Below, piece after piece: positions 1-13,234 of a stretch of 64,000 bases of DNA. Position 1 is the stretch's first letter, and the number at the start of each line of letters is the position of its first letter. The stretch lies in NCBI GenBank assembly GCA_029582155.1, contig CM055901.1, positions 57,162,740 to 57,226,739 of the forward strand, written 5' to 3'. The position numbers were made by a program, and so were the translations under genes. The notes beneath the pieces are model-generated. The model saw only the letters and a program-made list of their open reading frames with translations, searched no databases and was not told the origin of the DNA. This DNA is from Panopea generosa. Taxonomy: Eukaryota > Mollusca > Bivalvia > Adapedonta > Hiatellidae.

Positions 1-714
1 ACACAATTGAAACATTGAAAACCGAGGGTAAAAATGGACAAAACTTAACCAATCTAACTATACATCTGTTGGAGGAGATTTGGAGAGATCATTGATTAAA
101 ACAACATGTGTATAACTGGAGCACTGACCATAGTTAACAAACTATTGCTGATTAAAGGAAATATTGACCATTACTAGCAACTTACAGTTGTTTGAGGATA
201 TTGTGAAGACAAGTTTGAGTATAATCGAGAAACTAACTTGCCATTGTGTGGTACTCAAAACATCCAAGAGTTGTCAAGTGTTTTTGAAAAAAAAAAGAAG
301 CTTTGTGATTCATAATACTAAAAGTTTAATTAATATGAAAATATTTTTGTTGGTTTGTAATTATGGAACTAAATATTACTTGACTAGAACATAGGAGTGT
401 ATAATGAAGTAAATTACAACTTTGGTACTGCTGTTTTTTATAGTATTGTAGGAAATTTGAGTTGCTTGGTGACAGCAGATCTTTATTTATCATTACCACG
501 GTGACAAACTCATGTGACTAACTTATGCTATGGAGTGGTGCAGGAGAAAAAACCTGAAGTTTTGCACAATTCCTTATCATAAAGTCATGTGGGTTTGGCA
601 CTGTGATTACACTGCATGCAGATGACAATGTTCTATGTACTTACCTCAGTAATTATGGGTCTGTGTTACATGGTGTGTTTCAAGGAGCTGCTCTAAGGTT
701 GCTTTTCATGCTGA
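1..714. other. AT-rich non-coding sequence
   Basis: I see no gene, array or recognisable element here. The only open frame of note (164-394) lacks exon-like composition and splice context. It lies upstream of the first candidate exon at 2775, so promoter sequence or further 5' exons could be here or left of the window. Confidence 0.5.
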
Positions 715-1419
715 AGTAATAGGTTTGAGTCCAGTTCTGTCGAAAGATTTTAAGCTATAAAATTCGGTCATGGGTTTGAGCCCAGTTCTGTCAAAAGATT
801 TTAAGTTATAAAATTCGGTCATGGGTTTGAGCCCAGTTCTGTCGAAAGATTTTAAGTTATAAAATTCGGTCATGGGTTTGAGCCCAGTTCTGCCGAAAGA
901 TTTTAAGTTAAAAATTCGGTAATAGGTTTGAGCCCAGTTCTGTTGAAAGATTTTAAGTTATAAAATTCGGTCATGGGTTTGAGGGCGGTTCTGTCGAAAG
1001 ATTTTAAGTTATAAAATTTGGTTATGGGTTTGAGTCCAGTTCTGCCAAAAGATTTAAGTTATAAAATTCGGTCATGGGTTTGAGCTCAGTTCTGCCGAAA
1101 GATTTTAAGTTATAAAATTTGGTCATGGGTTTTAGCCCAGTTCTGTTGAAAGATTTTAAGCTATAAAATTCGGTCATGGGTTTGAGCCCAGTTCTGTCGA
1201 AAGATTTTAAGTTATAAAATTTGGTCATGGGTTTGAGTTCAGTTCTGTCAAAAGATTTAAAGTTATAAAATTTGGTCATGGGTTTCAGCCCAGTTCTGAC
1301 AAAAGATTTAAAGTTATAAAATTTGGTCGTAGGTTTCAGCCCAGTTCTGTCAAAAGATTTAAAGTTATAAAATTTGGTCATGGGTATCAGTCCAGTTCTG
1401 TCGAAAGATTTTAAGTACT
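715..1419. repeat. 51-bp minisatellite, about 14 copies
   Basis: Direct inspection shows about 14 head-to-tail copies of a unit containing GGGTTTGAGCCCAGTTCTGT followed by a CGAAAGATTTTAAG block and AAATTCGGTCAT. Copies differ by point changes, with an occasional one-base deletion. The period is 51 bp (17 codons), so the minus strand stays open for 119 codons at 1022-1381. That frame is a by-product of the period, not a gene. Confidence 0.92.
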
Positions 1420-2774
1420 AAGTTCTATGTCATGGAACTAAACTTTCAATTTGAGTTAGAATTGCTTTTGTAGATTTTCGACTCTTGGTTATTAGATGCG
1501 ATTTTATATCATCTACTTAACATATTTGAAGTGGTCAATCAAGTTTATGATCTATTAAATGTCCAAAGTGACCAAATGACCATCCAGAGTTTCAGTATAA
1601 AGTGACAGTATGTGTTCACTGCTATGTGTGGGTAATCAATTGAACCCTATTCCGAAATGTTGATATCGCGATCTATTGAACCTTTGATAGTGACCAAGAT
1701 ACTTTCGAGTGCTTCAATTTATTTTTTTAAACTTTTCAATGACATCTCACTAGCATGATGAAAGTTTGAATATTTTATGACAATTAATTTGTCGCACAAG
1801 TCAGTTTTGTAGGTTGTTTTCTTGTGTGTGATATCATCAAATATCTATAGAACGGTTGTAATTTTCTGAAGGTATACAAAATATCAATAGATTTAATATT
1901 AAATTAACTTAATGTTTGCAATAAATTTTTCGTAATGGTTAGGAAATACTTTCTCCTGTGTATATTGCTGGTTTCATTCTATGTTATTTGGATGGCAAAC
2001 TTTGTCAAACTTACTTCTGACATGTATATGTATCTGGTCAGAGACCACAACAAAGCTTCAAATTTATTCAATTATTAAAGGTGCGGTGTAAACTGTAGCT
2101 GGAGCAGTTTGGGATGGACTGCAAAGAAGTTTTTGGAACACTTATTTTTTATTATATCAAGTGATATTGTTGTATGAGCACAATATTTTTTATCACATGT
2201 CATGTAACAAATTTCTATTACAGTTTTAATAGCAGCCATTATTATACAAGGATTTTAACGTTGAAAGTTATAAACCAATGTTGGTATCAACACTGGAGTG
2301 AAAAAAGAATCATTTGGAAAAATCAGTTAACAATTAAAAGTGACAATTCTTTGGGACTCGAGATATTACACAACACTGGATTGCCAGATATATAAAGTGT
2401 TGTTAAAGAGGCGAACCATTCTTGATTGGGTAGGGATAGAGGTCCAGACAGATAACATAGGATGGAGATAAAACTTATTAATTACCCTTAAATAACCTTT
2501 TTATCATTTTATCTACTTGTTCAAAGTGACAGAAACTGAATTCAAGTGATACAGTAACTATTACTGTCACAAGCTACGAAAACTTTTTTCCAATTATTAT
2601 AGAAATATTTTAATACAGTAGTTGGAAAGTGACTCAATGAATTCTAAAAGATATAAAAAAATATTTGTTTTTTACACCAGTGATAATGTAACACCTGTTC
2701 ATTTTCATTTTAAAACCATCAAATTTATGACCATGTCTAAGTAGATTCTGTCATGATGAGTGACTTATAAATGT
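1420..2774. other. Unannotated AT-rich sequence upstream of first exon 1a
   Basis: No repeats or genes are visible. As the sequence immediately upstream of the 2775 exon it should contain that exon's promoter and 5' UTR if the first-exon interpretation is right. I could not pick out a convincing TATA box or initiator. Confidence 0.4.
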
Positions 2775-2938
2775 ATGATGCCCTCTCGTCTGCCAAGTAT
2801 CTACATGGATACAGGGTGTAATGGCCTGCGCCGGTTTACAATGATTCCCTACGACAGTGTTAAACTACGGTTCCGGCAGACTCCTACCCAGGACCTGTTA
2901 TATGTATCCAGACAGTTCAAACTTCCCCTCAGGTTCCG
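2775..2938 (+). CDS. Candidate alternative first coding exon 1a of the large plus-strand gene
   Basis: The exon starts at ATG 2775 (or the adjacent ATG 2778, which has A at -3) and runs 164 bases to a GTAAGT donor at 2939. An in-frame TGA at 2757 closes the frame upstream. Its base composition is clearly richer in G+C than the surroundings, with CGG/CGC/CTG/CAG codons. It encodes 54 residues beginning MMPSRLPSIYMDTGC and including RRFTMIPYDSVKLRFRQ, with no recognised domain, signal peptide or membrane segment. It ends two bases into a codon, matching the acceptor at 36787, so splicing there would give about 336 residues. It could instead be an internal cassette exon, or belong to a different gene. 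Confidence 0.68.
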
Positions 2939-3165
2939 GTAAGTAAAGCATTACATCAGGAGAGGATTTAAAGAATGTTTTATGTGGTTTTAGAATAATA
3001 GATTTGTTAATTAAAGAAATGATTATCCAATATACATGTGTATGTATCAGTATAATGCACCCTCCTGTCTGGGAGTGGCCCAATTTTACCATGTTTTGTT
3101 GAGGGCGTGTTTTGTTGAGGGGATATGAAACACAATTCAATCCATCAAATATAAAATTATACATT
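2939..3165. other. Start of intron after exon 1a
   Basis: The sequence follows the GTAAGT donor. An imperfect duplication of a GTTTTGTTGAGG-type motif occurs around 3095-3120. Nothing else is visible. Confidence 0.4.
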
Positions 3166-3700
3166 TTAAAAGAGGTAACATTTCTGTTGAGTGAATTTTC
3201 TTTCTGTTGGGTGAACATTTCTGAATACATAAACATTTTTTTTGAGTGAACATTTTCATTGAAAGGTCATATTTCTATCAAGTGAAACTTTCTGTTCTTA
3301 ATATTTAAGTACAATAACAATTTCAGTAGAATGCATGAATATTCTATTTGAGTGGCCATGTTCTGTTTGGAAAATATTTCTGTTAAGCAGACATCATTTT
3401 TATCTGAGTGAATGATGTTTTGTGTTTGAGTGAACATTTCTATTGAGTGAACATTTCTATTGAGTGAGAATTTCATCTGAAAGAACATAATATCTATTAT
3501 GGAAAAATGTCTTTTGAGGGAAAATTGTGATTGAATTTTAGACATTTCAAGAGTGAACATTTCATTTGAGTGAACATTTGCTGTAAAACATTCTTTCTGT
3601 TGGGTCAACATATATTGTTGTGTCAACTTTTATTGCTGAGTGAACATTTATTGTTAAGTGATCATTTCGTTTAAGTGATTAAATATTTGTTGTCAAGTGA
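3166..3700. repeat. Degenerate short tandem repeat based on GAGTGAACATTTC
   Basis: The motif GAGTGAACATTTCTATT and variants recur irregularly, with the best copies at 3428-3475. Decay and irregular spacing suggest an old array. Minus-strand open frames across it are repeat artefacts. Confidence 0.7.
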
Positions 3701-3837
3701 ACATGAGCCAGATTTCCACTTTGTCACCCACATCTTGTTAGTATTTCTCAAAAATGGAAATAGCAAAATAAGTCATAACAGCAAGAAGAATTTCCATTGC
3801 TGTAATTGTATGAACAATTCATAATGATAAATGACAA

Positions 3838-4674
3838 TACCTATGTTATACCTATGTTATACCTGTGTTATATCTATGTTATACCTATGTTATACTTATG
3901 TTATACCTATGTTATACCTACATAATACTTATGTTATACCTGTTTTATACATATGTTAAACTTATGTTATACATTATGTTATACATATGTTATACTTATG
4001 TTATACCTATGTTATACCTATGTTATACCTACACAATACTTATATTATACCCATGTTATACATATATTAAACTTATGTTATACATTATGTTATACCTATG
4101 TTATACATATGTGATACTTATGTTATATCTATGTTATACCTTTGTTAAACTTATGTTATACCTTTGTTATACCTACATTATACTTATGTTATACCTATGT
4201 TATACCTATGTTATAATTATGTTGTAAATTATGTTATACCTATGTTATACATACATTATACTTATGTTATACCTGCATTATACATATGTTATACTTATGT
4301 TATACTTATGTTATACATTATGTTATACCTATGTTATACATATGTGATACTAATGTTATATGTATGTTATACCTATGTTATACTTATGTTATACCTATAA
4401 TATACCTACATTATACTTATGTTATACCTGTGTTATACTTATGTTAAACATATGTTATACTTACATTATACATTATGTTATACCTATGGTATACATATGT
4501 GATACCTATGTTATACTTATGTTATACCTATGATATACCTACATTATACTTATGTTATACCTGTGTTATACTTATGTTAAACTTATGTTATACTTACATT
4601 ATACATTATGTTATACCTATGTTATACATATGTGATACTTATGTTATACCTATGTCATACTTATGTTATAATTA
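3838..4674. repeat. 12-bp minisatellite (TATGTTATACCT-type)
   Basis: About 70 units of a 12-bp motif with variants TATGTTATACTT, TACATTATACTT and the shorter TACATTATG. Variants recur in blocks, for example around 4080-4130 and 4318-4360, which suggests segmental duplication within the array. The period allows open frames of up to about 120 codons encoding LCYTYVI-type repeats; these are not regarded as genes. Confidence 0.93.
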
Positions 4675-5037
4675 TATGATTCTCATTAAACCTTTTATGA
4701 TGTATTCCTTATTAAATGCAGTATTCAAAGCAATAAATTTATATATTTGTCACAATCTCCAGGAAAGCTATTCTAAGAAATTGTGGCAGCCAGTTAGAAA
4801 ATTGGTTAAGTGTGTATTGTCATGTTTCTGAATCATTATGTTAGATATAATACAGTTTTATATCTGGCAAGGTTCAGGATCAGGGATGTTCAGATAATCT
4901 CATCCTCCCACCAACCCTGGTTAAACCAAATTATTGCTTAATGCAAGGAATTTCCACCAAAGTTTCTTGGACCTCACTGAGATTGATGTTCCCCACCTGA
5001 CCAGAATTTCTATATTGGCTGATGATATTATAAATTA
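4675..5037. other. No feature seen
   Basis: AT-rich sequence between a minisatellite and a SINE, without recognisable features. Confidence 0.4.
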
Positions 5038-5215
5038 GTCTGAGTGATCTAAGGCACAATTTCACTTACCTCACATTGCTAAGGTCCTAGGTTCAAGTCC
5101 TGCTTGTTCCAAGAACTTTATGTGAGAAAGTTTGCTGGTTACTTGCGAAGGACGGTGGTTCTACTCAGATTCATTCTGAAGTCTTCTTCAACCAATAAAA
5201 GCTGGATATCAGATA
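5038..5215 (+). mobile_element. SINE family A copy (tRNA-headed)
   Basis: The head contains a B-box-like GGTTCAAGTCC. The body carries AACTTTATGTGAGAAAGTTT, a TTACTTGCGAAGGACGGTGG block and a terminal CAATAAAAGCTGG. The same order of blocks is seen at 7025, 30295 and 52793 on this strand, and at 38100, 42640 and 60520 on the other. Family A is my own label. Confidence 0.75.
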
Positions 5216-6016
5216 TTATTAATGTAGTAGAACTTCAAGCTACAATGTATATTTGCCAGATAATGGTTCAGTTGGAAATTGTTTAACATAAAGTTTATTG
5301 TAAGGTTGATTATTTTTTATTTAATACATTTATCAAACTACAAACTGGTTACAATTACCAACACACATATCTACAAATAATCCATTGTTTAATCAGGTGA
5401 CAATTTTACTGCTACCCAACCACACCATGTAGTTTCAATCTAAATTACGCTGTGATCATTTTTACACACTCAAAATATAATATCAGTTTATAGTTACAAA
5501 ACATACAAGTATGAGCCTTGTATGTTTGTGTTTCTACAGTCTACTCTACAAAATACACAATAATTCAGATGAATGTTATTCAATAGTTTTTAATGGGGCA
5601 TGTTCATACAATAATATTTTTACATAATTGCCATATTAGAACAATGTCAACACACTTATGTATTAGTTGAAGTGCACATCGGTTGGCTGAGAGTTGTGCT
5701 GGAACATCAAAGCCACATTGTGGTACTATTTGAAGTTCTATATTTGCTAGCTTCTAATGGTTGTCTGAAGAATTTTGACTCATGTTAAAAATGTTCTGTT
5801 TTTAATTTTTTTTAGAACATTGCAAATCTGAAAGCTGATAAATTAACAAAAAGTTTGTTCATTGACTACATATCATAGAATTTTAATTATCTTCAGAAAA
5901 ATCTCAGTTGATATTGACACTCTTAATGAATGCATTTTCTAGTGATTAAAGGGTTTCAATGCTCTCCATGATTCTGTAAAGTGTCCTTGAGATGGGCATT
6001 TAAACTTTGTGTGTTT
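5216..6016. other. No feature seen
   Basis: AT-rich sequence without recognisable repeats or coding potential. Confidence 0.4.
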
Positions 6017-6238
6017 AATACAGCTAGGGTTAATACAGCTAGGGTTGATACAGCTAGGGTTGATACAGCTAGGGTAATACAGCTTGGATTAATACAGCTA
6101 GGGTTGATACAGCTAGGGTTAATACAGCTAGGGTTAATACAGCTAGGGTTGATACAGCTAGGGTTAATACAGCTAGGGTTAATACAGCTAGGGTTGATAC
6201 AGCTAGGGTTAATACAGCTAGGGTTAATACAGATGGGT
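6017..6238. repeat. 15-bp minisatellite (AATACAGCTAGGGTT)
   Basis: About 15 nearly perfect copies alternate between TTAATACAGCTAGGG and TTGATACAGCTAGGG forms in a roughly three-unit pattern. The 15-bp period keeps both strands open, giving LIQLG-type and TLAVL-type peptides that are artefacts. Confidence 0.95.
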
Positions 6239-7024
6239 TCAAGTTGATTAAATGTTTGCTAATATATTTTCCTGGACACCAGCTTAACCTCAAATTGGCA
6301 CGCAGTACACAATAATTTTAGAGAACTAGGCAGCAAACATGTTTGCTGATTATTGAAATAAGATGTTATATGTTAAGGGAAATAATCATTGAATCACAAT
6401 GATGCATGGTACTTTAAGAGTACTTTCCCTTTTGTAATTTTTTCTGGATTAACAAAACGTGACATTGATTTATTGATACACTTCTATGAAGGTCCAACAT
6501 ATAAGATTGTATTGATAGTACAGGGGAGAGTAGCTGGTCCTGGTATCTGCCAACTATGAGATACTGGTATAGAGTTGGACAAATATCGAGGTTAAATTCT
6601 TGCATTAAATGTCCAACACATTTCATACAAAATTCCCCGTGAAGTTTTATTTATTAAATGAACTAATACTCAAGTTGAAATAGTTTATAACAGTTTGTTT
6701 GTGTTGTTATGTAATATTTTACGGTAACATATTAAGGCTGATGTTGTCAGTAGATGTTACATTATATGATTCCACAGAAGGCCAAGTGATGTAAATGGTG
6801 CATGAGGATTTTTCATGGATTGGTTAGTTCGGCCATAAAAAATTAAACTAAATCCCTGACTGATTACTAATTTTCATGCCGTCTGATCTTTTTTATTTTT
6901 GTAAAAAAATCAAATAAAAAAATCAATAAATAAATTAAAAAAAAAAATTATAATGACCTATTGTGACCCATGTGAGTCCTCCATGGTCTGCAAGTGATCT
7001 CAGAATGTATTGAAAGATAATTAA
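6239..7024. other. No feature seen apart from A-rich runs
   Basis: AT-rich sequence with poly-A/T runs around 6890-6950. Nothing else is visible. Confidence 0.4.
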
Positions 7025-7172
7025 GCCCTCGCTGCTTAGGTCAATGGGTTGAGCGAGCCCAGCTCAGTCTAAACGCTTTATGTAAATTTGTCAGTGACTT
7101 TCAGAAGGATGGGGTTTCTACTCAGGTTCATGTATATACATCTGTGGTGTCCTGTTATAAAACTGGATAGCA
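7025..7172 (+). mobile_element. SINE family A copy
   Basis: A diverged copy containing AGCCCAGCTCAGTC, CTTTATGTAAATTTGTCAG, AGAAGGATGGGGTTTCTACTC and a terminal ATAAAACTGG, in the same order as at 5038. Confidence 0.65.
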
Positions 7173-7235
7173 TGATATAACCAGGAATGTGTCAGAAATG
7201 TTGTTTAAAACTCCATTGAAAATAGTCTTAAGTGC

Positions 7236-7995
7236 TGAGTTTCTATAGAAGAAATCATTACCATTATAAGGGTAATATTTGTCCCAGAGCTTTGAACAGA
7301 TTCAAACCAAATTTGGTGTGTGACTTCACATTCAGGTAATACAGGTCAAGCTCGCATTTCGCTCTGGTCTGATGATTTTTGATGGAGTTATGCCCATTTG
7401 TGGACTTCGATGATTGACAAATGTCAAGAAATTGGTTTCCGCTCGATATTTCTTGAAGGATTGGATGGATTTGATTCATATTTGGTAGAAAGATGTATGG
7501 TGATAAACTATAGCGCAAGTTAGATTTCTGTCAAAATCCCTGCATATTAATTAGGTGTTCTGGGCTCTGATTGGCTGATAGTTTCCGACCTCTAAAGTCT
7601 TTAATTGACCAATTTTGACAACAATTTATATTTTGCTTTATATCAACGAGACCCAGGTCAAGTTAGACAATGGATGGAATTGGAGCATATTAATTAGGTG
7701 ATCTGGACTTTGATTGGCTGATAGTTTCAGACCTCAAAAATCTTTATTGATGGACTGATTTTGATGAAACTTTATATTTGACTTTATATCAACAAGACCC
7801 AGGTCAAGTTTGACAATGGATGGAATTGATGCATATTAATTAGGTGATCTGGACACTAATTGGCTGACGGTTTCTGACCTTTTGCGATAGTTAAACTTGC
7901 TGAAATTTGTGATAGCTACCATTTACAATGTAGTTTCAAAGGGGTGGCATCTGTGTCCCATGGACACATTTATAGTTTTCAAAGAGTTAAGCTTC
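7236..7995 (+). mobile_element. Dispersed repeat family P with three internal tandem units
   Basis: The segment matches 41970-42620 over most of its length in the same orientation. Shared blocks include GGATTGGATGGATTTGATTC, TTGGTAGAAAG and GCATCTGTGTCCCATGG. Inside is a tandem unit of about 157 bp, three copies here, each starting GCATATTAATTAGGTG and including TGATTGGCTGATAGTTT. No open frame of note exists. It is probably a non-autonomous dispersed element; the class is undetermined. Confidence 0.75.
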
Positions 7996-10900
7996 TAGTA
8001 CTTTTTTTATAGAAACTACTGGAATTACTAGTGGAGTATTTATTCCATGACCACCTGCTTGTGGGTACGAACTTCCATCACCAAGCCACTGCCACTACAA
8101 CAGTTTGTGTACATTTCCTTTACCCCTGCAAAATGAAGTATTGGGTAGGGTATATAAGAGTCACTGTGACAGACGGTTTAGGAGTTGGTCTGTTGGTTTT
8201 ACAGAAGTACAAATCTTGTGGTGTGAACTACTACCTTCACAGTTTTTGTTGGTTTTGGTACATGATCATATTGATTCGTAGTTGTATGTACGGCTTTGAC
8301 CTTAAGCATGAGGAGTTATTGCCCTTGGTTTTATATTTTTCTGCTGATTGTTATACTGAAACTTATGGCATAAACTTTTTCCACACTTTTTGTTGGATTT
8401 CAATGTAACTTTGCGAAGATGATAGCATGATGTGTAGTTGTGTGTGACATATTTATATCAAGGTATCAAAGTCTCTCTCAACAATTCTTTGATCAAATAC
8501 TTCCACATAGAATATCATTACGGTAGATGCAGGATGTGATATCGATACAATGACGTCAGGTTGAACAATCAAGAAGGATGCTTTACCACAGCTCAATCCA
8601 TCATTCGTAAAGGTTGCATGCGTCAAACAAGGCATAAAACAGTATTTATCATTAATAGCATTGAAAACCGGATTCTGCCAATATCAGTAATCTTCATTCA
8701 AGTAGGAGATAGCAATTTTCATATTTCCAATTTGTTGTAGCACCAGGTGCTGTTGTACACTGAGACAAACAAAATGAAAACACTCGTGATTTATAACTGC
8801 CTGATAGATAGTGAAAAACACAAACAACCTGTGTTATATAATTTACATATTGTTATTTACAAAACAATATTGCTCGTAACTTGTATTCTAGTTGTATAAA
8901 ATGAGAAAAGATAAAAGTATAAAAGAAAGTGTTAAAATTCCCTTCAGTGTGTTCTCTGTATTTAATGGTAATCAGTTTTAAAATTCTCAGTTGTTTATTG
9001 CTTACTTGAGATAAATGGCGCCCACTTTAAACTGTTTTTATTCTCATATATATGCGTTATTGAAAGTTTGTGAAGGATATATTCTCTTTGGGAGGCGATA
9101 GAAGTATTCATATAGTATAAGGTTATTTGCAGATTCAAACTGTTCCAATAAAAGAATAATCCAGGTCGACAGGACTTACATCTAAAGACTTTTTTGTCTG
9201 TCTTATTTTAATTTAATAGAAAATTTAAATATAAAGATAGATGGCTTAAACTGACGGACAGACTGACAATAGATATTGATTTCTCTTTCTGTATTACTTA
9301 TATCATCAGATTTGAAATCAATGTTTCGAGGGTTCAATGCATACTGCTGTATCTACATAGAAACAGTTAAGGAAACAGAGCAGTGTTGCAATGCACCCTC
9401 GAATATTTTTCAGTAAAAAAGATTAAAATCGATTTAACACCAAATTTTGTATTAATCCACGTTGCGTGAGTTTTCAAAAAAGAGTTTAATATTGGGTTGT
9501 TGTATAGAAGTGTTTTGATGCTCATATTTGGGTCCCTCTTTTGTAGATGGTAAATTCAAACAATATATCTTATTTATATTCTGCTTTGAAGGATTTTGTT
9601 AGCTTTATGTATGCTAAGCAAATAAATATTTGATAAACTGCAAACATCGATTTCTGTATATCATTATTTATACAATACGTAATGTACATCATGTCTGGTT
9701 TCATTTTCTCTTCTTTCAGTCATTTCTGCGTTTAATTTTCAATCAGATATAATTGTGTGATTTAATTTTCAGTGGTATTTGATAGTGTAAAATTTCGCTA
9801 ATTGTGACGTTCAAAATGATTGCAGTAATTGTGAGTTTTGTAAGAAGCTTATAGTCAGTGATTAACATCAAGATTGCAGGACAGAATAAATTGTGCTAAG
9901 TTAAAAATATAGGTTGGAACTAATAATTAACTTTGGTAATTTTAGGCAAAAGAAAGACGGCATGGGCAATTTATTCCTTGGATTGATTTTTTTGCTCGTG
10001 TTTCATGTCTTTATTTTTCAATACTGTTGGTATTGACTTCTTAATTTTTTCTGATACCAGAATATTGTTTGATCTTTTTTTTTTAAACAGGATTTATGAC
10101 ATATTAAAATAATATAGCTAAAAAAATTGGAAATTGTGAAAAAAAATGTAATGGAATGTGTTTTTAAAATAAAGATTTTTGAAAATGAAAATTTAATGAA
10201 ACTGTTTATGACTTGTTTTTAGGCTTGTTGTTACCCGTCTAATGTAGGATTCAGACCTTGTAACTCTTTGATTGACTTGGTGTTGGGTTAAGTTGAAATA
10301 AGCAGCTTAACCAGTCATCATTGATGAAAGTATTGACAGCATGGGTCAGTTATTGAGTAGATGCTTCAAAATGGCGGAAACAGACGGAAAATAAACAGAT
10401 TTGTTTGCCAGTAATTTGTGGCGGAAGGTTTTGTAGTGATGAACAAATAGTTACTCATTTGCAAATGTTAAATTTTACTTCAACTACAGTGTATATTGTT
10501 TGCCAGAGGGTTTATTCTTTGTTGGACAATTGATTGGCTGGGTATATACTTTGCGCTTGACCATTTCGGAGTAGTCTATATATATTTATTTTACTGTTAA
10601 ATTTATTTAATTTTTAAATGCATTTTTGTGTGAATTTGTCTTTACAAAGTACTCGATGTCTCTTTGCAAATAGTTCTTTAAAAGTGATTTTTACTAACAT
10701 TTATATTAGGGGAATAATATAAAACCTGCATTCTACAACAGTTAGGTTCATTTCATCAGAACATACAGGATCCTACTTTATTTCTGCTTCACAGTAATAG
10801 TACAGTTATAATTATGAAAAGATTGTTAACGCATATGCCATAACAGAATAGCGGGTATTTGTGTAGATTTATCGTTGATTCTCATTTTTACACTTGTGGT

Positions 10901-13234
10901 GTTGTGAAATGATATGTAAACAAACATGCACTGGAAATAAAAGGAAATGCCTGATAAAGATTTTCATTGGCTTTGGGAATAAAGTGTGGGTCAAAAGAGT
11001 AAATGGAAATACAGTCCCGTGAATGTTAATTAATACATTAGTAGTTCAGTAGTACTATCATGGTACATGTACATTAATTTGTAAAATACAACGCTGTGTC
11101 ACAATGAGGAACATGCATATATGAACAAAATAAAGTTGTTTGGTGTGAGACACAAAATCAAAACGGAGTAATAAATCTGTCAATATTTGCGCAATCTCGC
11201 AATGTTTCAATTCAAATATTTGCGTAGGATTCAATTGGAGTTATGGTAAATCCTGGATTTGAGGTGCGAAATATTCAGTCATTTCAGACTACTAAATGAA
11301 CTTTCCCCATTTAAATGCATTTGTATTGCTTTTGGTATCAAGTAATTTCGCTAATCGCCCCCTACGGGTTTTTTCTCAAGTTCAAAGTTTGCCGATTGGA
11401 AATTAATTTGAAATCTCAGTGAAAGATTAATAGACATACCTGTGGCTGGTTGTCTGTGGAAATGAAAATCAATTCTTGTATCATAAGAAAAATGGCAGAC
11501 GGCAATCAAATTTTAGAGATTACATCTTAATTTGCATAGATTTAAATTTAACAGCAGATTAGATAGGTTTCTTAACTGTTCGTGTTGACGTAGGTAATGA
11601 CTGGATAGGTGATGTGGATATGAAAAATGAGGATTAAATAATAAATGTAAAAGATGTATATATCTGACATTTGCATAATCGGTGCTGTTGACCTGACAAT
11701 GTCGCAACTGTTGCATGTTTTCAACTTTTAAACCATTTATCTATAGTATGGAAAATACAGAAATATTCTTGACTTAAATTATCATTTTAATATTGTGGTA
11801 AGGCCATTTTTATTTTTGTGAGCAGTGAATATGACAGTTATATGGCTTAAGAGAATATTTTTAGTTGAAATGAAAGTTTTTATAAATTTGATTTTTATAT
11901 AATTATTATTTAAAACAGAAAATGAGTTATTACTGGAATACTGCAGAATGTTGAAGGATGCCTCAGTTTTGTGACAGATATGGACAATATTGAAATGATT
12001 AATGGGACTTGGTATAGACATAATTATTTTAGTTAAAAAACAATATTTAATGCTTTTCATATTTTAAAATATTTTCAGAAAAAAGTTAAAATTAAAATAA
12101 TTTCTCAAGTAAAATATACAAGGTGATAATTATTGAAAAGTGATGCATGTTTATACAATTAAATTAAATAGATAAAGAAATATATTAATAAATTTACAAA
12201 AAAAAAATTTAAAATGAAAAATCATTTTGAAAAATAAAATAAAATAAATTAAAAAAGCACACACAACATCTACCCATACAAAACAAATCATGAAAATAAC
12301 AAAATCTCTGAAATGTGCATAGAGTAGTTTTGTTATATTATACATTTATCTATCAGATTTGAAGCTTCAGTTCCTTCTATCTCCTCTAGACTTCATTCAG
12401 GTGACAAATCTTTAAGATTATTGAGTGTATAATCACATATCTTTATTTACTTAATAATTTTAGATATCATTAAATTTCATAAACACCCCTTTAAAACCTT
12501 TGTCAAGGTATAAATCCTTAAAAGTTTTCTCTTATCAGAACTCGTATGTGTTTCAATCTTCAATAATTTCTACAATAAATAATATACTATTAATTTGAAA
12601 TTTAAATACAGTTTCTAATCTTATTTCACAATCGTAAATAATATTTCTTTGTTTAGAATGTTTGTCGTATATTCGGACTGTGTAGTTACTGACATAAATA
12701 TACATGTAAGTTTTAATAAAGATGGATTCCTTCAGGTATGTGATTTTTTTGTAAGTAGTGATGATCGTTGACGTGGGTTGCTCCATACTAAATTATTCTA
12801 TGTGACATGAATTAGTAATGGAGAAATTACATAATCATTAATATTTTACTGTGAAGGTTTCTTGCTGTGAACAGGATATCTCATTGACGTATTTGACATG
12901 AGCTAGGTGATGAGGGTATTAATTCACACTTTCTATTCTGAAAAAACTTGTGCTTGTGTAGAAAACTTTACATAGATACTGGATAGAGATTTAATGTTTG
13001 TCATAAACAACTATAACATAAAAAGTTATTTTATTACAAAGGGAGATAACTATGAATTGAAAACTAAGATGACTTTGAAGAACTAGTCCCCAGTAATAGG
13101 GACTGATTATTGTTATCATCAAATTGATTTCTGTACCAAATGTTTGGACATTTTCGTTTGGGCATATGTTTGTTGTATTTTGAAATCTAGTTTGTTGGTT
13201 AGCTATTTCTTTATTTGTGAACAAACCTGAAGAC
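7996..13234. other. Long AT-rich intronic or intergenic stretch
   Basis: I find no convincing exon, array or transposon in these 5.2 kb. Scattered open frames (8031-8408, minus-strand frames near 8453, 11513, 11782 and 12151) lack exon-like composition. A small GGCGGAA-containing cluster at 10370-10432 is noted separately. Sequence just upstream of 13235 should hold the promoter for exon 1b if that interpretation is right. Confidence 0.4.

Noticed and set aside
6017-6238. Telomere-like TAGGGTT units
   Set aside because: The unit is 15 bp (AATACAGCTAGGGTT), not TTAGGG; the similarity is confined to seven bases.
8031-8408. 125-codon plus-strand frame
   Set aside because: Amino-acid composition is Cys/Tyr/Phe-heavy without domain, start context or splice sites; probably chance.
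12722-12735. Micro first exon ATG GAT TCC TTC AG before GTATGT, phase 2
   Set aside because: Fourteen bases with a one-in-three phase match is easily chance.
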